This document shows, piece after piece, positions 25,907 through 34,768 of a DNA stretch of 40,311 nt. A program made the translations under genes and the position numbers. Origin of the DNA: Thermomonas sp. Its GTDB lineage: Bacteria > Pseudomonadota > Gammaproteobacteria > Xanthomonadales > Xanthomonadaceae. Location: the NCBI RefSeq assembly GCF_019104945.1, contig NZ_JAHRWW010000021.1:1-40311 (forward strand), in the 5' to 3' direction. Position 1 is the first letter of the stretch. Each line of letters opens with the position of its first letter. The notes below the pieces were generated by a model, which was not told the DNA's origin, made no database searches, and worked only from the letters and a program-made list of their open reading frames with translations.

Positions 25907-28507
25907 TTAGTCTTGAAGTGCCTGTTCAACGACGCGCAGGGCTTGCTCGCGGTTCTTGTAGTTTTCGTTTGTGGCGTCGTATTTCTGGGTAGTGATGGCC
26001 AGCGATTCGCGGCGCAGCGGAAGCTCTTCGGTGTAACGCTTTTGTAGGTGCAGCGTGTCTGCAAGTGCGTCGAGGATCAACACGTTTTGGTAGGCTTTCG
26101 GGCCAATAATTTTACGCAGTCGCGTAAGTGCATCTTTCTGTGTGTATTCGGCTTGTGCGTACTTGCCTTGCATGGCGAGACCGCGCGCCCACTCACTGGC
26201 GTAATACCAAGTGATGCCATCATCATCACTGGTGGCTTGACGGCGTACTTCAAAGGCGCGTTTGCCGGTGGCTTCAACAGCATCGGCTTGGTTAAGCTTG
26301 ATGTAGAGCTTGGTGCGGTTGGCAAGCAACTGGGCAAGCTCCAAGTTCTCGCCGTCCGGGAGTGCGGTTTCTGCTTTCTGAAGCAGAGCCTGCGCCGTGT
26401 TGAGGTCGCCAAGGTCGGCAAGCAACATGCCGTAGCGCGAATGGGCCGAGGCCAGAAGTTTGCTCTTGCCTTGGTAGTGTTTTTGGGTGATCGCCAGCAG
26501 GCGCGCGTAGATGGGTAGCGCCTCTTGATAGCGCGTGGCCTGGCGCAGTGCGGCACCGAGTGCAGTAAGTGGTTGTAGCAGGCGCGCGGAGTCTTTTCCG
26601 CTGCTGGCTTCGGTGAGTGCAATGACGTTGTTTAGCACTGCAATGGCTTCGTCGTCGCGGCGAAATTGCGTGAGCATCTGTGCCTGCCGATACAGGGCTT
26701 CCAGAGTTTCGGGGGCAGCCTTGCCGAGCGTTTTGGTGAGGCTGGTCACGGCGCTTTCGGTGAGCGCTAATGCTTGGTCACGCTTCTCGCTATTGATATA
26801 CGCAAGAGCGAGCACCAGTTTAGCGCGTGCGGCATCGGTGGCATCGGGGGTGTTTAATTGTTGCGAAAGCACTATGGCGCGTTGGGCGTGTGCAATCGCA
26901 CTGGGTTTATCGCCAAATGAGTTTGCGGCGGCGGCCAGTTTGCGTTCGATACCCATTGCTTCCGGAGTGATTGCGCCGGAGAGCTTTGTGCGTAGGGAAA
27001 GTGCTGTTTCAAGCGTTTCGATGGCGCCTTTAGGGTCGCCTAGGTTGAACTGAATCTCGCCAAGATCATTGAGTAGTTCGGCGCGCAATGCGGGATCGGA
27101 AGATGTTTGCTGATGGAGCGTAGCCACCCCTTCGGCAATGATTTGTTGGGGCGGGCGCTGGTCGTTGGCGGCGCGTAGGAGTGGGTCTTGCTCACGAAAC
27201 ACAGAAAGCACAACGTCTTTCACCTGTTCAGCGCGCAGCGCTTGGCGCTTGGCTTCGTTCATTTGTTGGATGGCAAGCAGCAAGCCGACACTAAGCGCTG
27301 TAATGGTCGCCAGTGTTGCAGCGATGCCCCAACGATAGCGGCGTAGGAAGCGGCGGATGCGGTAGGCGCGCGAGCTGCTGCGTACAGCAACGGGCTGACC
27401 ATCGAGCCAGCGCTGCAGGTCGGCACGCAGCGCGTCGGCACTGGGATAGCGGCGTTCTGGTTCGCGTGCAATACAGGTTGCAACGATGGCGGAGAGGTCG
27501 CCCGACACGCGGCGCACCAGTTCAGCACGGCTGGCATTGCGCTGCGCGAGGGCTTCGGCAGCGAGCGTGCGCGCGGCTTGCGGCAGGCTGCGCGGGGTGT
27601 TGTCGAGGGTGCGAAGTAAGGCGGTGATGGGGGTATCGGCGGTGACGCCAAAAGGATGGCCACCCACCAGCAGCGTATACAGCAACAGGCCCAGCTGATA
27701 GATATCGCAGGCGGTGGTCACGGGGCTTCCCAGCAGCTGTTCGGGCGCTGCGTACTGGGGGGTCATGGCGGTATCGCGGGTCGCGGCGCGGTCGCTGTCT
27801 TCTAGTAACTTGGCGATGCCGAAGTCGAGTAGCTTCACATGGCCATCGTTGTCCACCATCACGTTGGCGGGCTTCAAGTCACGGTGCACAATCAAATTGC
27901 GGTGCGCGTATTGCACGGCATCGAGCACCTGCAAAAATAGCCGAATGCGATCGCGCACACTGAGCCGTCGGGCATCGCACCAGTGGTCGATGCGATCGCC
28001 TTCCACATAGGCCATTGCGAAGTAGGGCTGGCCGCTGGGACTCACGCCGCCATCGAGCAGGGCGGCGATGTGGGGGTGGTCGAGCTGCGCCAAGATGCCG
28101 CGTTCTCGCAGGAAGCGTTCACGTGCGGCAGCTGTGCCCAGACCGAGTGCAATGAGCTTGATCGCGGCGCGTTGCTGGAAACCCTCGCCCTCGCGCTCGG
28201 CCATCCAAACGCTGCCCATGCCGCCCTGCCCAAGCGCCGACACGATGCGCCACGGCCCCAGCATTTTGCCAATGTCGATATCGTGTTCGGCTGCTGCAGG
28301 CACGAGGTCGGCGGCCCATTGCGATAGGCGCTGCTCCATTTCTTCTGCGGTCTGAGCGGTATCCGCGGCAAGTAAGCGTTCGACTTCTTCGCGAAGGGCG
28401 GGGTCTTCTTCGGTGATGGCATCAAGCCGTGTTGCACGTTGCGCTGCCGGCAGGTCAATCAGCTCATCAAAAAGCAAGAATGCACGGCGGCTGCGGGTGT
28501 GGGGCAT
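25907..28507 (-). CDS. Membrane-anchored Ser/Thr protein kinase with TPR repeats
   Basis: An 866-residue PknB/Hanks-type kinase. Residues 1-75 are an acidic helical region with repeated EVERLLAAD-like helices, typical of kinases paired with ECF sigma factors. The kinase domain (about 84-345) has the Gly loop GQGGMGSV (93-100), Lys117 in AAIKL, HRDLKPANV with Asp210, and DFG with Asp228; all catalytic residues are intact. One membrane segment (about 392-413) follows a basic stretch. The remainder, presumably periplasmic, is a series of TPR-like helical repeats. It begins three bases after the sigma gene. In Xanthomonas citri a similar pair (PknS/EcfK) works by the kinase activating the sigma factor; the same logic is inferred here. 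The signal sensed by the TPR domain is unknown. Confidence 0.93.
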   Translation of the reverse strand: MPHTRSRRAFLLFDELIDLPAAQRATRLDAITEEDPALREEVERLLAADTAQTAEEMEQRLSQWAADLVPAAAEHDIDIGKMLGPWRIVSALGQGGMGSVWMAEREGEGFQQRAAIKLIALGLGTAAARERFLRERGILAQLDHPHIAALLDGGVSPSGQPYFAMAYVEGDRIDHWCDARRLSVRDRIRLFLQVLDAVQYAHRNLIVHRDLKPANVMVDNDGHVKLLDFGIAKLLEDSDRAATRDTAMTPQYAAPEQLLGSPVTTACDIYQLGLLLYTLLVGGHPFGVTADTPITALLRTLDNTPRSLPQAARTLAAEALAQRNASRAELVRRVSGDLSAIVATCIAREPERRYPSADALRADLQRWLDGQPVAVRSSSRAYRIRRFLRRYRWGIAATLATITALSVGLLLAIQQMNEAKRQALRAEQVKDVVLSVFREQDPLLRAANDQRPPQQIIAEGVATLHQQTSSDPALRAELLNDLGEIQFNLGDPKGAIETLETALSLRTKLSGAITPEAMGIERKLAAAANSFGDKPSAIAHAQRAIVLSQQLNTPDATDAARAKLVLALAYINSEKRDQALALTESAVTSLTKTLGKAAPETLEALYRQAQMLTQFRRDDEAIAVLNNVIALTEASSGKDSARLLQPLTALGAALRQATRYQEALPIYARLLAITQKHYQGKSKLLASAHSRYGMLLADLGDLNTAQALLQKAETALPDGENLELAQLLANRTKLYIKLNQADAVEATGKRAFEVRRQATSDDDGITWYYASEWARGLAMQGKYAQAEYTQKDALTRLRKIIGPKAYQNVLILDALADTLHLQKRYTEELPLRRESLAITTQKYDATNENYKNREQALRVVEQALQD

Positions 28508-28510
28508 GAT

Positions 28511-29074
28511 TTATGGGCCAAGTTCGGTTTGCAAGAAGGCCTGCGCGCGACGCCAATCACGGCGCAAGGTGCGGTCGGTTACGCCAAGAATGGCGGCAGT
28601 TTCGGCTTCGGTATAGCCGCCGAAATAGCGCAGTTCAACCATTTGTGCGCTGCGTATGTCGATCTCGGCCAGGCGCTCTAGCGCGGTGTCTAGGGCTAAT
28701 ACTTCGAATGCGGAGTGGGCTGGGTCTTCTTGTACTTCGGTGAGCGTGACATTGATGCCGGAGCGCTTGCTCGCATTGGCTTGGCGCGCCATACCCACCA
28801 AGACTTGGCGCATCGCGCACGCAGAGAGCGCCATGAGGTGATTGCGTTCGGTGGGTGCGGGGGAATGGCCCGAGCACAGTTTCAAAAATACTTCATTGAC
28901 CAGCACCGTGGTTTCCGACCAGCGACCCATGCGGCGCAGCTGCCCGCGGGCTAGTCGTTTGAGTTCGGCATACGCATTGGCATAGGCTTGCTGGAAGCTT
29001 TCCACATGCGCTTTGGGGCAGGTGGAAAGCCAAGAGACTGCGGTGAGCGTCAATGGTTGGTCAAGAAGATCCAT
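28511..29074 (-). CDS. ECF-type RNA polymerase sigma factor (TIGR02999-like)
   Basis: A 187-residue sigma-70 family protein. The sigma-2 region spans about residues 30-100 (ELKRLARGQLRRM, TTVLVNEVFLKL, AMRQVLVGMAR) and sigma-4 about 130-185, with the helix-turn-helix YTEAETAAILGVTDRTLRRDWRRAQAFL. The pattern LRYFGGYTEAETA is typical of the TIGR02999 group, which usually lacks an anti-sigma partner and is linked to a Ser/Thr kinase, as seen immediately downstream here. It probably responds to phosphorylation by that kinase. It lies 40 bases after tamB; whether it has its own promoter is unclear. Confidence 0.93.
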   Translation of the reverse strand: MDLLDQPLTLTAVSWLSTCPKAHVESFQQAYANAYAELKRLARGQLRRMGRWSETTVLVNEVFLKLCSGHSPAPTERNHLMALSACAMRQVLVGMARQANASKRSGINVTLTEVQEDPAHSAFEVLALDTALERLAEIDIRSAQMVELRYFGGYTEAETAAILGVTDRTLRRDWRRAQAFLQTELGP

Positions 29075-29114
29075 AGAGGTATTGTGGACAAATTCTGGAC
29101 GAAAGGGGCGGTGG

Positions 29115-32100
29115 CTACTTTTCAGTTCTCCAGTTCACCGATGCGCGGTTTTCCAACGTGCTCGATTCGATCTGCAAATCAAAGCCTTTGCGCAGCAGAT
29201 ATTTGAACGTTACCACTTGGCCGGTGCCAAGTAGCGACACGCCGTAGCTCACATAGAGTTTCGGAGAAAGGTATTTACCCAGACCCAGCACCTCCCCACC
29301 GAGTGCGCGTGATTGGCTCACGCCCGCATCATCAAGGCCGATGTGCTTGCCAAGTTGCGAAGCAAGCAGGCCGGCCCCGGCGTTGAGGGCCGACTTGGCC
29401 ACGTTGATCTGCTCGGCTTCACGGCTGGAAAGGCTTGGTAATGGGCGGCCTAATGTTAGGTAGGCCAAGGCCTCGGACTGGCTCATCGCGGGGTTTGACC
29501 AAACACTTGCTTGCGGCGCTGAGGCGCGCCCTTTCACAGAGACACCTGCAGTGACATCGCCGATGACGCGCTCGGCACGGATATCAAGCAGCGGGTCACC
29601 GATCTCGGTATTCGACCACACCAGTTTGCCTTGGGTGATGCTTAGGTCTTGTCCGTAGGCGCGGTAGCGGCCGCCGATCTCCAGTGCGCCGGTGGCGCGC
29701 GTATCGCGGCCGGGTGGTTGGCGAACGCGCAGACTGCCCGCGAGCGTGCCAGACAAACCGTAACCGTCGATATGTACGCGCTCGCCAACGGCTACGGTGA
29801 GGTCGATATCGGTCGCAAGCGGTGCGCTTTCCATTTGTTTGACGGGATCAAGCACGACCACGTCGGCCGACGGCGCGGTACTCATTTCCAGCCGTTCTAA
29901 ATGCAGATCGGCTTCGGGCACGCTGACGCTTCCGCGTACTTGCAAAGGACTGCCTGCGCGATAGTTGAGTTGTAAATCAGGCGAGGCAAGCAGACGCAGC
30001 TGACGGGTATCGGCAAGAAGAATATTGCTGCCGTAAACGCGCAGTTGCAGCGGCGTGGTGTCGTCTTGCCAGCCAAGGCGGCCATCGACCTGAAGCGTTG
30101 CCGTGTTTGCATTATCGCCACTGCGGACGCTGCCTTGAATGCGCGCGCTACCGTCGGCTTGTGCGAGAAGTTCCACATGGCCGTGATGCACATCAATGCC
30201 CAGTGCGGGAAGCTCGGTAGCAAAGTCTTGCAACTGCGCGGCTCCGGCAAGCAGAGGCTGCGCGCGTTTACCGCTGAGCTGCACGTTGACGTCGAGTTGG
30301 CCACTGGGGGCCACGATATCGGGTGAAAACAGTTCCATCCACGTGAGTTCGCGGGTGGAGAGCTGCACATTGCCGACAAGATTTGCACCGTCGCTCCAGC
30401 CGGTGTTGAGCTGCGCATCGAGCTTGCCGTTATCGCCCAGCTGCGCACTGGCACTGGCTTCGATCCGGTTGGCATCGAGTTTGGCAACAAGCTGCAACGC
30501 GCGATAGCTAAACAGATCGCGGCGCGCACGTTGGCGTTGGCGCAGGCCGCCACTGTCCGAATGCAGCTGCACATTGGCCTGCCAAGCGCTGCCTTTTGGG
30601 ACAAGCTGTGCATCAAGGTCCGCGCTGCCGACAAACGCCCACGGGCGACCGTTATCTTGCTTAGGAAGCACGTCGGCAAGCAGTGCCAGTGGTAGCGCTT
30701 TGCCTTGCAGGGTGAGGCCGTCGCGTGGCCAGTTGGCGTGCGCACACAGAGTTCCGCCGATGGCGGCTTGTAGGCAGCTGGAGGCCAGTGTGAACCGGCC
30801 GTTGTTCCAAGTGCCGCTGGCACCTTGTTGCAGTGTCCACGCACTGCCTTGAGAAGGCGTGAGTTTTAGCGCGTCCAGTGTGCCCTGCCAGCCCGTGCCG
30901 CGTTGTTGCAGTGTGCCTTGTGCAGTCAGTGCACCCAGTGTTGCGCTGTTGGCGTTGGCATCAAAATGAAGGTTCGACACTGCGCCTTGCAAAGTGAGCT
31001 GCAAAGTATCTAAGACGGTGCCCAGTGCGATGCCATGAGCGTTGATCGCAAGCGTGCCGCTGCCGCGTTGCCAGGGCAGGTGGCCGTGGGCCGACAGCTG
31101 TTGAACGCGGTAGTCACCCAGAGCGAGTGCGCTGCCGCTGAGGTCGGCGCTGATGGTGGGGGCGTTGTGTGTGCCGCGTAATTGCAATGTGCCTTGCAAC
31201 TGCCCGCTACCGGAGGGGAGCAGGTCGTTTAATTGCAGCGGCGTGGCGCTTGCGTCAAGTGTGAGCGTATCGCCCCACTGGCCCTTGGCGCGTAGCCTGC
31301 TCTTGCCAAGCGCAAGTGTGAATTCGCCTGCATAGCGCTGATCTTGAATGTCGAACGTAGCGTCAGCACTGAGTGCGCGCTGGCGCAGCTGTCCGCGCAG
31401 TTGGCGGGCTTCAATATGGGCCTTAAGTGCGCCGCTATCGGCAAGTTCGCCTTGGCTACTGAGCCTGCCATGGAGATTGCCCGGCCAGTCGGGAAGGAAG
31501 TAGCCGGGGTCGAATCCTGAAAGCTGCGCGCCCGCGTCCCAGCGCAGCGCGGGTAGCCATTGCAGATCGCCACTGGCCTGCAGTTGGCCCTGCGGCATGC
31601 TGGCGGTAAGCGTGTCGAAATGTATGCTGCTGCGGTTGCCTTGGCCGCGAAGATCCACTGTAGCGCGGTCGGCGGCGCGTTGTAGGCGCGTTTGTCCGTT
31701 GATCTGCCACTGCTCTAAGCTACCGGCGATATTGAGATCAGCATCGCCTTGAATGGTGATGGCATCGGCATTGGCGCCTCGCCAGCGCAGGCCGCGTGCG
31801 GTGAGCGCGAGCTGTACGGCGGTGTGCTTGGGGTCGTGAAGATCAGCAAAACCATTGGCCTCGACACGGCCGTCTAAGAGATCAACGGTGAGTGGCTTTA
31901 GGGTCAGTTTTTGTTCTTGTAGCTGGATACGCGAAGGCTGCATTACCGCGCTGAAGTCGCCCTGCTGAAACTGGCCTTGCAGCTGTGCCAAGCCGCCAAC
32001 ACCGCGCGCGTCGAGCGCAAAACGTAGCGCTTCCTTAGATGCTGTCTCGCCGCTGAGGAGCGCAAGATCAAGCGCTTCGGTGTTGGCGGTAAGTTGCCAG

Positions 32101-32927
32101 CGTGGGGTTTTACTTTTGCCACTAAGCTCAAGATTAAGCTGGGTCGCGCCGGGCAGTTGGCCTTTGGCCTGTAGCTTGAGTTTGGTCAGGTCACCGGAGA
32201 TGGTTACATCGAGCTGCGCCGCGCTATGTCCGGGGGCAGCAGGGAATGCAGCGTGGGCGGTGAGGTTGGTGCGAAAATTTTGCCTAGGCCGATAGCTGCC
32301 GTGTGCGGTGAGCGCGCCGCGATCGCTATCCAGCTGTAGCTGTTGCAGGGTGAGCCAGCCACGGCCCAACCGCAGTCCTCCGCGCAGTGTGTGTAGGGTG
32401 AGCTGCGGAGTGCCTTCTTGCAGCAAACGAACGCGATCGATGTTGATGGTATCGGCACGCACTTCCAGTGGCAGGTCTAGCGTGGGCAATACATCTGGCC
32501 ATGCGGGAAATTTGAACGCGGTGTCGCTGCGCGGAAGATCGATGCTGGCATCGCTGAGCTGCAGTGCGTCGAACTGCACGCGTTTTGTCAGCAGCGGCCA
32601 AAGCGCGAGATCAAGTGTGAGGCGGTCTGCACGCACCTGCAGTGGTGCCATTGCGCAGGGCGAGCTCGGCGTGGCCACGCAGTCGCTATCGCGCTGCACG
32701 GGTAATTTGAACTGCACATTGCGCAGCGTCAGCGGCCCGGCAAGATGACCCTCGGCGCTCTGCCAGCTCAGCAGGGCACCGTTAGGAAGATGTTCGCGTA
32801 GTTGGCGCAGGGCAAGTTCGCGCCCTGCTGCGCTATGCAGCAGCCAAAACGAAAACCCTGTGGCCAAGACCATCAGCACAAGCAGCTGCAGACCCACCCA
32901 GCGCAACAGCACGCGCCGAATATTCAT
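29115..32927 (-). CDS. tamB: Translocation and assembly module protein TamB
   Basis: A 1270-residue AsmA/TamB-type protein. An N-terminal inner-membrane anchor (about residues 10-31) is followed by a very long periplasmic region of short beta-strands forming a hydrophobic groove. The C-terminal DUF490/TamB domain includes ALAYLTLGRPLPSLSSREAEQ, LGKYLSPKLYVSYGVSL and a final ENRASVNWRTE. With TamA it spans the envelope and assists outer-membrane proteins, including autotransporters, and lipid transport to the outer membrane. Its ATG overlaps the tamA stop by four bases. Length agrees with E. coli TamB (1259). Confidence 0.95.
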   Translation of the reverse strand: MNIRRVLLRWVGLQLLVLMVLATGFSFWLLHSAAGRELALRQLREHLPNGALLSWQSAEGHLAGPLTLRNVQFKLPVQRDSDCVATPSSPCAMAPLQVRADRLTLDLALWPLLTKRVQFDALQLSDASIDLPRSDTAFKFPAWPDVLPTLDLPLEVRADTINIDRVRLLQEGTPQLTLHTLRGGLRLGRGWLTLQQLQLDSDRGALTAHGSYRPRQNFRTNLTAHAAFPAAPGHSAAQLDVTISGDLTKLKLQAKGQLPGATQLNLELSGKSKTPRWQLTANTEALDLALLSGETASKEALRFALDARGVGGLAQLQGQFQQGDFSAVMQPSRIQLQEQKLTLKPLTVDLLDGRVEANGFADLHDPKHTAVQLALTARGLRWRGANADAITIQGDADLNIAGSLEQWQINGQTRLQRAADRATVDLRGQGNRSSIHFDTLTASMPQGQLQASGDLQWLPALRWDAGAQLSGFDPGYFLPDWPGNLHGRLSSQGELADSGALKAHIEARQLRGQLRQRALSADATFDIQDQRYAGEFTLALGKSRLRAKGQWGDTLTLDASATPLQLNDLLPSGSGQLQGTLQLRGTHNAPTISADLSGSALALGDYRVQQLSAHGHLPWQRGSGTLAINAHGIALGTVLDTLQLTLQGAVSNLHFDANANSATLGALTAQGTLQQRGTGWQGTLDALKLTPSQGSAWTLQQGASGTWNNGRFTLASSCLQAAIGGTLCAHANWPRDGLTLQGKALPLALLADVLPKQDNGRPWAFVGSADLDAQLVPKGSAWQANVQLHSDSGGLRQRQRARRDLFSYRALQLVAKLDANRIEASASAQLGDNGKLDAQLNTGWSDGANLVGNVQLSTRELTWMELFSPDIVAPSGQLDVNVQLSGKRAQPLLAGAAQLQDFATELPALGIDVHHGHVELLAQADGSARIQGSVRSGDNANTATLQVDGRLGWQDDTTPLQLRVYGSNILLADTRQLRLLASPDLQLNYRAGSPLQVRGSVSVPEADLHLERLEMSTAPSADVVVLDPVKQMESAPLATDIDLTVAVGERVHIDGYGLSGTLAGSLRVRQPPGRDTRATGALEIGGRYRAYGQDLSITQGKLVWSNTEIGDPLLDIRAERVIGDVTAGVSVKGRASAPQASVWSNPAMSQSEALAYLTLGRPLPSLSSREAEQINVAKSALNAGAGLLASQLGKHIGLDDAGVSQSRALGGEVLGLGKYLSPKLYVSYGVSLLGTGQVVTFKYLLRKGFDLQIESSTLENRASVNWRTEK

Positions 32928-34756
32928 AGGTCGGCCCCGATATTGAGGTGCAAGGTGAACGGTGCATCGGGTGACTTCAGCCCGCGGCCAATATCAATAC
33001 GCACCGGCCCCACCGGTGAGCGCCAACGCAGGCCAATGCCAACACCGGTGTGCATATCGGCGTGCCTGCCTTCAAACGCACTGCCGCTGTCGACAAATAC
33101 TGCAGCCCCCCACGCGCCATAAAAATAGCGCTCGTATTCCAAACTTGCGGTGACAAGATTGGGTGCGCCGGTGAAGTAGTCGCCGCCGCTGGTGATAATA
33201 CGCGGGCCGATTTCATGCCAGCCGTAGCCGCGCACGCTGCGGTCGCCACCCGCGTAGAAGCGCAGACTCGGGGGAAGATTCAATACATCACGCGTAAAGG
33301 TGTGGCCCAACTCGCCGCGTGCAATCAGGCGGCTGTTTGCACCGAGGCCATAAAACCATTGCGTGCTGGCGTACAGCTGGGAAAACGTCGCGTGGCCATC
33401 GCTGCCGCCCTTGCCGCCGCGCAGCATGATGCGCGTACCCATACCGTGGCGCGGCTCCATGCGATCATCTACGTCGATATATTCGGCCTGCAGTGCAGGG
33501 AACACGAAGCTGGCAAATTGAAAACTCTGCACGGGGCGCAGTGGCGTGTAATACGCCCAACGTTCGCGCAGCACGTGCAGCGAGGCGGCCACATTAAGAA
33601 ACGGGTTGTACTGGCCGCTGCGGCTGGCCACAAACTCCAGTTTGCGGCTGTTGACGTAGGTAGTTTGTTCGTCGGCAGCCTGCAGGCTTGCGGTGTACCA
33701 GCCATCGCGCCAAGCAAACGCAGGAATGCGGTATTGCACCGTGGCGGCTTTGCGCTTATTGCCCCAGTCGATTTGGCTGAGGGCCTTATGCCCACGGCTA
33801 TTGAGATAGCGACGCTCTACGCCAAGGCTAAAGCCGGTGCCGCTGAGCGTGCCGTAGTTGGCGCCGGCGCTGTAGATGCTGCGCTTGGCCGGTGTCAACT
33901 CGATATGGATGGGTGTGCTATTGGGTTCGGTAGCATTCGGCGCCGCCTGCACATCGATGAGTGAGAAATAATCCAGCGCAACAAGCGATTGCCGTAAGCG
34001 ATCGAGCTGCGCTTCGTCATAGGCATCGCCGGGCTGCCATGGCACCAAATTGTGCAGTAGCGTATCGCGCAAAATAGGCTGAGGAATTTGGTTGAAATGG
34101 GCGTCACCGAAGCGATAGCGCGGCCCGCTGTTCCAGTGCAACGCGATATCGGCACTGCCGTCGGCGCGGCTCACGGTGACGCTGTGCTGGGTAAGGTCTG
34201 CGTCGAAATAACCTATGTCTGCTAGACGGCGGTTGATCTGGGCTTTGCTGGCCTCGTACAGGCTGTGGTTGAACACATCGCCACGCTTGGGTTGAAATGC
34301 CGCCAATGCGTCGGCCAGCGTGGACGCATCGCGGGCGGGGCCATCAATACCGATATCCGTGTTGCGCACCTTGACCGGCGGCCCAAGTTGGATATTCAGC
34401 GTAACCGTGATCGGTGCGTCGTTTGGCTTGGCGGCAGGCTGGGTATTGTCTTCCGCATCTTCTACGTGTGCGCTGCGATCACTGCGCTGAATTGTAATGA
34501 TGGGCGAGTAATAGCCAAACGGCTCAAGCGCCGTGCGCGCTTCCTGCTCGGCGGCGTCTAAAAGATAGTTGAGCCTGCGCGGACGCAGGTCTTTGCCCAT
34601 CTCACCATTTAACGACAACGCGCTGCGCACGTTGTCTTGCATGGCAGTCTCTGGAAGCCCTTGGATACTGAGCTTGGTCACTTTTGCGGCGAACACCGGT
34701 AGGCTGGCGAGTAGGCCAACGGCAAGCAGTGTGAGGCGCATCCAAGCAACGGGCAT
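32924..34756 (-). CDS. tamA: Translocation and assembly module protein TamA (Omp85 family)
   Basis: A 610-residue outer-membrane protein. A signal peptide (residues about 6-23, ending V-F-A-A) is followed by three POTRA domains (about 25-270), then a 16-strand Omp85 barrel. The lock motif FYAGGDRSVRGYG near residues 500-515 is diagnostic for Omp85 proteins, and the C-terminus ends in short barrel strands (VGPVRIDIGRGL). Pairing with tamB by a four-base overlap identifies it as TamA and not BamA. An alternative ATG five codons in (34741) gives a tighter signal peptide. It follows glyS by 12 bases, so it may be co-transcribed with the glycyl-tRNA synthetase genes. Confidence 0.95.
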   Translation of the reverse strand: MPVAWMRLTLLAVGLLASLPVFAAKVTKLSIQGLPETAMQDNVRSALSLNGEMGKDLRPRRLNYLLDAAEQEARTALEPFGYYSPIITIQRSDRSAHVEDAEDNTQPAAKPNDAPITVTLNIQLGPPVKVRNTDIGIDGPARDASTLADALAAFQPKRGDVFNHSLYEASKAQINRRLADIGYFDADLTQHSVTVSRADGSADIALHWNSGPRYRFGDAHFNQIPQPILRDTLLHNLVPWQPGDAYDEAQLDRLRQSLVALDYFSLIDVQAAPNATEPNSTPIHIELTPAKRSIYSAGANYGTLSGTGFSLGVERRYLNSRGHKALSQIDWGNKRKAATVQYRIPAFAWRDGWYTASLQAADEQTTYVNSRKLEFVASRSGQYNPFLNVAASLHVLRERWAYYTPLRPVQSFQFASFVFPALQAEYIDVDDRMEPRHGMGTRIMLRGGKGGSDGHATFSQLYASTQWFYGLGANSRLIARGELGHTFTRDVLNLPPSLRFYAGGDRSVRGYGWHEIGPRIITSGGDYFTGAPNLVTASLEYERYFYGAWGAAVFVDSGSAFEGRHADMHTGVGIGLRWRSPVGPVRIDIGRGLKSPDAPFTLHLNIGADL

Positions 34757-34768
34757 GGCTGTGTTGTA

